From the NCBI GenBank assembly GCA_037349315.1, contig JBAIAC010000001.1, positions 3,472,001 through 3,536,000 on the forward strand: 64,000 nucleotides of DNA, in the 5' to 3' direction. Under the pieces are notes generated by a model, which saw nothing but the letters and a program-made list of their open reading frames with translations, was not told the origin of the DNA and searched no databases. Both the position numbers and the translations under genes were made by a program. The stretch is from Chelydra serpentina. Its lineage: Eukaryota; Chordata; Testudines; Chelydridae. How positions within the stretch are numbered: position 1 is the first letter of the stretch; each line of letters begins with the position of its first letter. Below, one piece after another: positions 56,641 to 64,000 of this stretch.

Positions 56641-57904
56641 CATGCACTCAGATACCAGAGTGATAAGCAGCACAGAAATGCCTATAAATACATAATCCAA
56701 GGTTTGGAAAGAATTTTAGAAAGGTGTGAAGACTATGGGTGTTACATAACTTGTCAAAGGTCATGGAGCAAGCCAATGGCGGAGTGGGAAATAGAATCAA
56801 AGTATGTGTTCTGACCAGTGGGAACACGATCTGCCAGAAAAGAATACTTCCTCCACATTTTCTGAATCATCTGATAATTTTATTTTTAAAAAGAAAGGTC
56901 TTATTTGTCATATCTAGATGAGTAAGAAAAATGATTGAAGGAGGATGCAGCATGCCATCTTTTTGTGGCTTCTATGAGAAACATCACTGAACCACAGATA
57001 ACAGTATTTTGTTGAGCCTGGAATCCTATACGGTAAATAATAGTTGTGAGCATTTTGTCTACAGACAATGTAGGTTGTGTTTGTTGACTCATCTTGTATT
57101 CAGTTTCTCCATGTACTGTACATCTGCTGCACATGCTTGAAAAGCACCCACTAGCTTTTCTACGCCTACAATTCATTAACATACTTATTATTCAGTCTAT
57201 AATAAGAGTATGTGAGGGAACTGCACAAAATTTATGTATAAAAAACAACATGATACTTTCCTTTTCCTTCTCCAAAACAAACATTTAAAAGGGATTTTCT
57301 GTTTTATTCCAGGTTTCCCATTTTAGTTAACTATTATTGCAACTTTCTTTAGGAATTTCAGATTCAATGAAATATTTTCAGATTATTTTTCTTTACATTT
57401 GATTCTCAGTTTCTGCCCTCAACAGAGATGGTCCCCGATCCTGCAATCAACTTCATCTGTGTGCAGTGAATTGCTGGCCCAGGGCCTAGATCTGCACTCA
57501 TTCTTAGTACATCACATTTAGGTCCCAAGGAAAAATTCCTCACAAACATTTTCACAAAAAATACAAAGAAAGCAAATGATGGATCCTTAAAAGTGTATTA
57601 TTCCCAATCTGAATAAATTACCATTTTTTAAACATCTATTACAAAATCATGATTTATAATACACTGTTTATAAAATTGAAATCTGAGCAATTTAAAAAAA
57701 ATATTTTCACCAACCCATAGGCTGAAAAATCTATCCAAACTGGAAGATTATATAATCACATTCTGGTGTATTTTCAAAACCCATATTATTCCAAGGGAAG
57801 GAGTTGACAGAGGGAGTCACCTCTACCTGAAGGAAATTGGTATGGATTACTTTATTGTGAACACAAAAACAACAAGCCATATATTTCTATAGGGACTCTC
57901 TTTG
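56641..57904. other. Unassigned sequence
   Basis: No gene recognised. The segment 57426-57520 (GATCCTGCAATCAACTTCAT) looks like an old repeat. Confidence 0.4.
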
Positions 57905-58120
57905 AAGGTATGGTTTTGTGGTTATGGGACTGGATTAGGACTCAGAAGATCTGAGTTCAGTTCCTGATTCTCCTATAGGCTTCTTGTGTCATCTTGGGCA
58001 AGCATTTCAGTTCTCTATCTGTAAAACAGAGAAGATAATGCTTCCTTTCTCCCACCCGTGTGTCTATCTTGCCTATTTAGAACTCTATGAGACCACTAGG
58101 TGCTACAGTAACAGAATAAA
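57905..58120 (+). mobile_element. MIR-like SINE
   Basis: Head GGTTTTGTGGTTATGGGACT, then GAAGATCTGAGTTCAGTTCC (B-box-like), CATCTTGGGCAAGCATTTCA and CTCTATCTGTAAAACAGAGA, the MIR core order. Confidence 0.72.
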
Positions 58121-58715
58121 TTATAATACACTCATCATCATAATCAGGGGTATTTTGTGTAAAAGATATTAAAAATGGATGGCATAACATGGCCCTTAAA
58201 ATAGTTCACGAGCACTTTTTACCTGTGACAATCTCAGGTGGATTTCATGATGAAGTTTCTTGCCTAGGATTGCAGTTGCTTCCCTGCCCATACATAATTA
58301 AAGTATTTCTATTTTGCATCCCATAAATATTCACTGCTGCAAGGGGGAAAACGGAACACTCACTCCTCCCAAGATGCTGCTAGGACCAAGCAGAATCTCA
58401 TCCGGGATCACTTCAAAGATCAATTCCTCATGTCCACAGAAAAAAATTTAAATGATCTTGTGTGAGCCCACTGTTAGCAAGTGCACTCTTGAATTATGCA
58501 TGATTCTTGACTGCTCGTAATATGAACAAACTACAGAGGGTTTCATTAGCACATTTCATTTTTGTAAGCTTTGCTAGTCATTGCTACTTTATAGGGCAAT
58601 ACACTGTTACTTTGCATCTTAATAATATCTTTTCACATTTATTATCAACAGGGATACAATGTTCAGAAAGTGTACAGAGCCATGAAATTGACAAGACAGC
58701 TAACAGCCAATGTAA
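58121..58715. other. Unassigned sequence
   Basis: Nothing recognised. Confidence 0.4.
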
Positions 58716-59010
58716 GGGCTGGTCCCCACTGGGGCGGGGGATCGATCTAGGAAACGCAACTTCAGCTACGAGAATAGCGTAGCTGAAGTCAACGTTTCCT
58801 AGATCGAACTAAGTATACTTACTGCAGGTCCACGCAGCGCAGGCAGGCTCCCCCGTCGACAGCGCTTCCTCCTCTCGGCGAGCAGGAGTTCCGCAGTCGA
58901 CGGGGGAGTGCTTCTGGGATCGATTCATCGCGTCCAGATGAGACGCGATAAATCGATCCCAGAAGATCGATCTCTACCCGCCAAATCGGGCAGGTAGTGT
59001 TGACCTACCC
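58716..59010 (-). mobile_element. Double-hairpin PIF/Harbinger MITE, copy 3
   Basis: Flanked by TAA (58713-58715, 59011-59013). Contains the hairpin CTTCAGCTACG/CGTAGCTGAAG and the second, GGGATCGATTCATCGCGTC with its near-complement GACGCGATAAATCGATCCC. Same orientation as copy 2; 295 bp. Confidence 0.83.
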
Positions 59011-59039
59011 TAAGTAACACAGTGTCTGTTCCCTAGCTA

Positions 59040-59188
59040 CACCAAAATAAGCCCTATGCCTCTCGTGATGGTAGAGTTATTATGCTAGTGTAGGAGGGCA
59101 CTTACATTGATGGGACAAAGCTGTAGTGAGTACACTGACATACAGTGTAAGCTTACATCGACCTAACTGTATAGTGTAGATGAGGCCT
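59040..59188. mobile_element. Harbinger-like MITE remnant
   Basis: Ends with TATAGTGTAGATGAGGCC next to TTA and contains TACATTGATGGGACAAAGCT. The left end is missing or too diverged to place. Confidence 0.45.
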
Positions 59189-60424
59189 TAGAGAGTCTTA
59201 GAACTTAGATCTTTGCATTGAAGAACTCCTCCTGTGTAGGGGGAATCTGTGCCAGAAGAAAGCTGGCAGAGACAGCTACATGGTCTCCTGTGCTAGCTTT
59301 GCTGCCAACACTGCCCACTCTGGTATCAAAAGGCTCCATGCCACCCAGTTGCCCACTAGCACAAAATCTATGAGTGACCATACATCAGTGGCATAAGTTA
59401 AAACTACAACTTGAATTTCCACTAGGACCATGTGGCTGAGAACTGGAAAGCCATGACTAGCTCCCTGACAGCCTACTCCCTCACTGAACTCCAGCATAAC
59501 TAGGGCACAGTGGAGAATCAAGCTCTGCTAAATCTTCACAATTGCATATATCACAAATTATGCTATTTTCTATCATCCAATGCTGACTCCAGTTGAGCGG
59601 TTTCTCTATTCCAGACACAATTCCCTCCTGAGATTTTTCATCAATAAATAAAGAGACATGCTGCTACCACAGCTGCTCTGCACCTACCAAACCACTCATT
59701 AGCTTGAAGGCTAAAACAAAAGAGAGAGAAAGACAGAAAAAAATAAAGATATTTTGCTGTCTTAGGGTGGGGGCAGTTCATACATTGACAGTTAAAGATT
59801 TCTTAGTGTTTCCATCAAAAGCCTCTGTGTTCAAAGGTCCATAGTCCATACATAAAAATTCAAAATCTCAGAAGCAATTTTATTTCCCAAGTTAGAAGAA
59901 CAAAATTTGAGCTTAATTTAAATTGTTATACGAGTGAGAACAAAAATACAAGTTAATGATTTAAAAACCTTTTTGTTGAATTTGAAATTAAAAATGCTTT
60001 GATTTCATACCAGAAAATCTGTGGCTGATTTATACATAATTTAGACTATTAGCCTAAAGGATGCTAGATACCCCAAAATTAAATTCTATCTTTTGGAGGA
60101 CTAGGGAGGGTTTGTTTTGTTTTTACTAACGAAAAACAAATGTATGTTAAAATATTGTTCATTTATACTTCGATCAGGATTTTAGCCAGCTCAAGATGAA
60201 TTATATATCATAACATGTACCACAGAGAACCTGACTTTTCAGAATTTTTTGTGGTATCTAGCCAAATATGAGCTCCATTATAAATTTCATAGGCCTTGAT
60301 TCAGCAAGGTGCTTAAGTATGTCCATGGGGCTACTTATGGGTTTAAATAGTCTCAAATGTACATTAGTACATGCTCAAGTAACACTGAATAAGGGCCCTA
60401 AGCTCTGACTCAGCAAAACTTAAA
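59189..60424. other. Unassigned sequence
   Basis: No gene recognised. The stretch 60290-60405 (CCTTGATTCAGCAAGGTGCT ... ACTGAATAAGGGCCC) is a decayed palindromic repeat. Confidence 0.4.
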
Positions 60425-61137
60425 GAACATAACATAAGAACATAAGAATGGCCGTACTGGGTCAGACCAAAGGTCCATCCAGCCCAGTATCCTGTCCACC
60501 AACAGTGGCCAATGCCAGGTGCCCCAGAGTGAGTGGACCTAACAGGTAATGATCAAATGATCTCTCTCCTGCATCCATCACCCCCACTCCCTCTGACAAA
60601 CAGAGGCTAAGGACATCATTCCTTACCCATCCTGGTTAATAGCCATTAATGGACTTCATCTCCATGAATTTATCCAGTTCTCTTTTAAACCATGTTATTG
60701 TCCTAGCCTTCACAGCCTCCTCAGGGCAAGGAGTTCCACAGGTTGACTGTGCACTGTGTGAAGAAGAACTTCCTTTTATTTGTTTTAAACCTGCTGCCCA
60801 CTAATTTCATTGGGTGGCCCCTAGTTCTTCTATTATGAGAACAAGTAAATAACTTTTCCTTATTCACTTCCTCCACACCACTCACAATTTTATATACCTC
60901 TATCATATCCCCTCTTAGTCTCCTCTTTTCCAAGCTAAAAAGTCCTAGCCTCTTTAATCTCTCCTCATATTGGACCTGTTCCAGACCCCTAATCATTTTA
61001 GTTGCCCTTCTCTGAACCTTTTCTAATGTCAGTATATCCTTTTTGAGATTAGGAGACCACATTTGTACGCAGTATTCAAGATGTGGGCGCACTATGGATT
61101 TGTATAAGGGCAATAAGATATTCTCGGTCTTATTCTT
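60425..61137 (-). mobile_element. CR1 LINE, 5'-truncated
   Basis: Tail at the left (complement of GGCCATTCTTATGTTC). Then the 3' UTR with GTGGCCAATGCCAGGTGCC, then coding: a minus-strand frame ending at 60721 includes VRPHLEYCVQMWSP, KVQRRATKMIRGLEQ, RLGLFSLEKRRLRGDM and TVNLWNSLP, the C-terminal part of CR1 RT. Truncated upstream of this. The lineage matches 31198-32380 rather than 26.4 kb. Confidence 0.88.
60721..61137 (-). pseudogene. CR1 RT C-terminal fragment
   Basis: About 139 uninterrupted codons of the CR1 ORF2 C-terminus, unusually intact for a 5'-truncated copy. The frame extends by chance to 61185 into unrelated sequence, where its apparent start codon lies. It has no catalytic motifs, so no activity is expected. 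Confidence 0.8.
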
Positions 61138-61818
61138 GAACATGTGTTTTATTTTTAAGCACAAGGGCAGTCCCACTGACTTCAACAGAACTGCTCATGT
61201 TTATAAAATTAAGCTTGTGCTTAAGTGCTTTGTTGCATCAAGATCTTAATGAGTTTGATCTTGAAATGTATTCAGTACTGGCAGCTTCCACTGATGGCTG
61301 TGGGAGCTGCAGGTGCTCACCACTTTTCAAGATTAGGACCAATATGCATAACAAATTAGAGATGGGCCAAAACCAGACTGATTAATTCATCTTTCCTCTC
61401 ACAATCTGTAAAAAACACAGCTGCTAAGCCTCCCATCTGAAACTCCATTGGATCCCTGTTTTTCACCACATTATAGACAAACTTACCTTCACTTTTAAGA
61501 CCCTCCAGAACTTGCCTCTCCCAATTTATCCACTCTAATCTCTCACTGTATTAGTCCCAGTGAAATCAGGCTTAGACCTCTTGCTGTCTACTTGTCCAAC
61601 AAACATCTCTATACTTTCTTCTGCACTGTCTCTTGAACCAATCCATGTGACCTTCAGAATTCCCCTCAGGACTCACTTATGCTGCAATGCCTATGAGAAA
61701 TCAGCCAATCAGTCTTAACTAGATTGTGTAACGGTCTATGATATTTGGTAATACAGATTCATTTGTATTACTCATTCCTTTATGTTTAGCTACAATACAA
61801 ATGACAAAGACTTTGGTA
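61138..61818. other. Unassigned sequence
   Basis: No gene. 61150-61235 contains TTAAGCACAAGGGCAGTCCC and GCTTGTGCTTAAGTGCTTTG in palindromic order, an old repeat. Confidence 0.4.
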
Positions 61819-62847
61819 CAGTAACTCCTCACTTAACGTTGTAGTTATGTTCCTGAAAAATGCAACTTTAAGTGAAATGATGTTAAGCTAATCCAATTTC
61901 CCCGTAATAATTAATGTAAACAAGGGGGAGGAGGGTTAGGTTCCAGGGAATTTTTTTCACCAGACAAAAGACTATATTATATATATACATATACATATAC
62001 ACACACAGTATACGTTTTATACAAACAATTTAATACTGGTACACAGCAATGATGATTGTGAAGCTTGGTTGAGGTGGTGAAGTCAGAGGGTGGGATATTT
62101 CCCAGGGAATGGCCTACTGCTAAATGATGAACTAGCAATCAGCTGAGCCCTCAAAGATTAACTCATTGTTGTTAATGTAGCCTCACACTCTACTACAAGG
62201 CAGCACGAATGGAGGGAGGGGAGACAGCATGGCAGACAGAGACAGAGATACACACCGTGTGTGTGTGAGAGAGAGAGATGCGCATTTCCCCTTTAAGTAC
62301 GCTGACCCCACTCTTAAGTACACTGCCTTTTTAAGTACATCAGCAAGTTGAGACAGAAGATGCTGGCAGGAAGCTCCCTCCATCCTGAGCCCTGTCGTGC
62401 CCCTCCACCCCCATGGAGATGGAGTAAGCAGGGTGCAGGAGCAGGGAGGAGGGGGACACCCTGACATTAGCATGGCTCCCTCTCCCCCGCACAGCAAGCA
62501 GGAGGCTCCCGGGAGCAGCTCCAAGGCAGAGGGCAGGAGCAGCACATGGCAGTGGGAGGAGGGACAGCTGAACTGCCGGCAATTGATAGCATGCTGGGCA
62601 GCTGCTGCACAGGGAACTTAGGGGAGCGGGAAGCTGATAGGGGGGCTGCCGGTCCACCCTGGTTACAAGCCCCCAGCAGCTAGCTCCAAGGGGCTGCTCT
62701 TTCTGCAAGCAGTGGACAAAGCAGGTGGCTGCCAAACGACGTTATAAAGGAGCATTGCACAACTTTAAATGAGCAAGTTCTCTAACTGATCAACAACGTA
62801 ACAACGAAACAACGTTAACCGGGGCGACTTTAAGCGAGGAGTTACTG
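61819..62847. mobile_element. Tigger/pogo-type DNA transposon, 1,029 bp
   Basis: Ends CAGTAACTCCTCACTTAA and TTAAGCGAGGAGTTACTG pair with one mismatch and are flanked by TA (61817-61818, 62848-62849), as in Tc1/mariner superfamily elements; the CAG...CTG ends point to the pogo/Tigger branch. AACGTT repeats follow both ends. The interior has a TA/CA microsatellite (61973-62010) and GC-rich text. No transposase frame; the 120-131-codon minus frames have no domain. Confidence 0.8.
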
Positions 62848-62974
62848 TACCCTCAAGTTGTGTATGTTTTTAGTCTACATATCATTATGATCTTATTATT
62901 GCTACCATTGTCTTTCCTCCCCTTTGCTATTAGTATTTGTTACACCCACTTGTTGGATATGGTTTTATTATTAT

Positions 62975-63505
62975 TCATTTTTATTATTGTATTATTAGGA
63001 GCCTCAGTCATGAACCAAAACCCCATTGTGCTATAAGCTGTACAAACACAGACCAAAAGAACAGTCCCTGCCCCAAAGATACTAAAATCTGATGTAGGTA
63101 AAATTTTCAAAAATGCCTAAGTGTCATTAAGTTCCATTTTCAAAAGTGACATAGGCACTCTGGTGCACAAAACCCATTAACTTTCAATAGCCCTTAGTCA
63201 CCGATGTGCCAAATGAAGACATTTCCAATGGGAAAAATGGCAGTTAGGTGCCTAACTCCCATTCACAGTGGAAGTTTGGCAGAAAACTGACATTTGTGCC
63301 CTTGAAAATCTCTCCCAACTCACTTTTGAAAATGGGACTTAAACTTCTAAGTCACTTAGGCTCTTTTGAAAATTTTACACTGTAACTCTTTAGGCAGGGA
63401 ACATGTCTTTCTACATGTTTGTGCAACACCTAGCAGAATGGGAGCCACTATCCTGATTGTGGTTTCTGGGCACTACCGTATTATTGATTATGATGATTAA
63501 TGTGT
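62975..63505. repeat. Long foldback (inverted) repeat
   Basis: Outer arms: minus-strand-like text at 62975-63097 (GGAGCCTCAGTCATGAACC, CCCCATTGTGCTATAAGC) and its inverted, diverged counterpart at 63379-63500 (CCTAGCAGAATGGGAGCC). Inner arms: GTAAAATTTTCAAAAATGCC (63098) and CTCTTTTGAAAATTTTAC (ending 63378). Together they form one imperfect inverted repeat of over 500 bp. It could be a single foldback element, or a palindromic element between two oppositely oriented copies of one repeat. Confidence 0.6.
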
Positions 63506-64000
63506 CAAATCATTCCCCCCAAATGTGAGCATTTGTGATACTAATGGTTGTGGGAAAACACGTAATAATCTTTTGTAATTGTTTATTACAGTTTCTGGAG
63601 AGCTCAACAGAAATGTATCATGATTTGATTCTGAAATGTGTATGTGAGCAATCCTCATGCAAAGAGTCCAACCGATAACATAGCTGACTTGAGTTATAAT
63701 GTACTTCCATGAGACTATTCACATGTGTGAGGTTTATTCATGACTATGTACTACAGGACTGGTGCCACAAAATTAACTATTATTAAAATAATCGTTTATT
63801 TTGTAGGAGTGGCAATTTCTCTTCAATAAATTACCATGGATGTAATTTGTTAAAATAAAAATAATTCAAAGCACCAAGCCCGATCCTGCATCTATTTGTC
63901 TCTGGTGTACAGCATATATGCATGACAGAAAGCACAGGAATGCAAAACTAAATGATTGTAGTTTCATTTATTTTGATTATTATTTTTTATCTGGACAAAT
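63506..64000. other. Unassigned AT-rich sequence
   Basis: No gene or clear repeat. Confidence 0.4.

Noticed and set aside
1..64000. CRISPR array, bacterial operon or phage
   Set aside because: No regularly spaced identical repeats, no operon-like coding density; repeat content is vertebrate throughout.

Overview
This is a vertebrate nuclear window, almost certainly from a cryptodiran turtle. The evidence is its repeat set: many tRNA-headed SINEs whose tails match adjacent CR1 LINEs, several CR1 lineages, old MIR-like SINEs, and abundant non-autonomous hAT and PIF/Harbinger DNA transposons with clean target-site duplications (TSDs). I found no convincing host protein-coding gene, tRNA gene, rRNA gene or CRISPR array. 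Open reading frames are short, or lie in GC-rich repeats, or are decayed transposon genes. The window is best read as intergenic or intronic DNA; exons too small to recognise by eye cannot be excluded.

Layout. 1-13 kb: mostly AT-rich sequence of unknown origin with a Penelope-like repeat piece carrying a hammerhead-like fold, two Harbinger-type MITEs sharing one TAA, a 124-bp hAT MITE, a MIR-like SINE split by another hAT, and a CR1 3' end. 13-17 kb: a 1.7-kb hAT element with the same termini as the 124-bp MITE, then a double-hairpin Harbinger MITE. 18-33 kb: five CR1 copies or fragments plus nested insertions (SINE into CR1, hAT and Harbinger into CR1). 35.6-40.5 kb: a complete but decayed LTR retrotransposon with a 1,173-bp 5' LTR, gag-pro in one frame broken by five stops, an embedded LINE coding fragment, an inserted hAT MITE, and a 3' LTR reduced to 44 bp, all bounded by a 5-bp TSD. 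43.6-44.3 kb: a solo LTR inserted at a CR1 tail. 48-54 kb: SINEs, and CR1 pieces that break up a probable older LTR-like repeat. 55-64 kb: a GC-rich hAT, the third double-hairpin MITE, another CR1, a 1-kb Tigger/pogo-type element and a long foldback repeat.

The parts interact as genome parasites. CR1 encodes the reverse transcriptase that probably moved the SINEs, as shown by the shared 3' tail. The hAT and Harbinger elements here encode no transposase and must have been moved in trans. The most unusual items are the chimeric LTR/LINE element at 38.6-39.1 kb, the hammerhead-like motif near 1.18 kb, a dispersed family of 45-92-bp palindromes with a shared central motif, and one set of hAT termini mobilising both 124-bp and 1.7-kb cargo.
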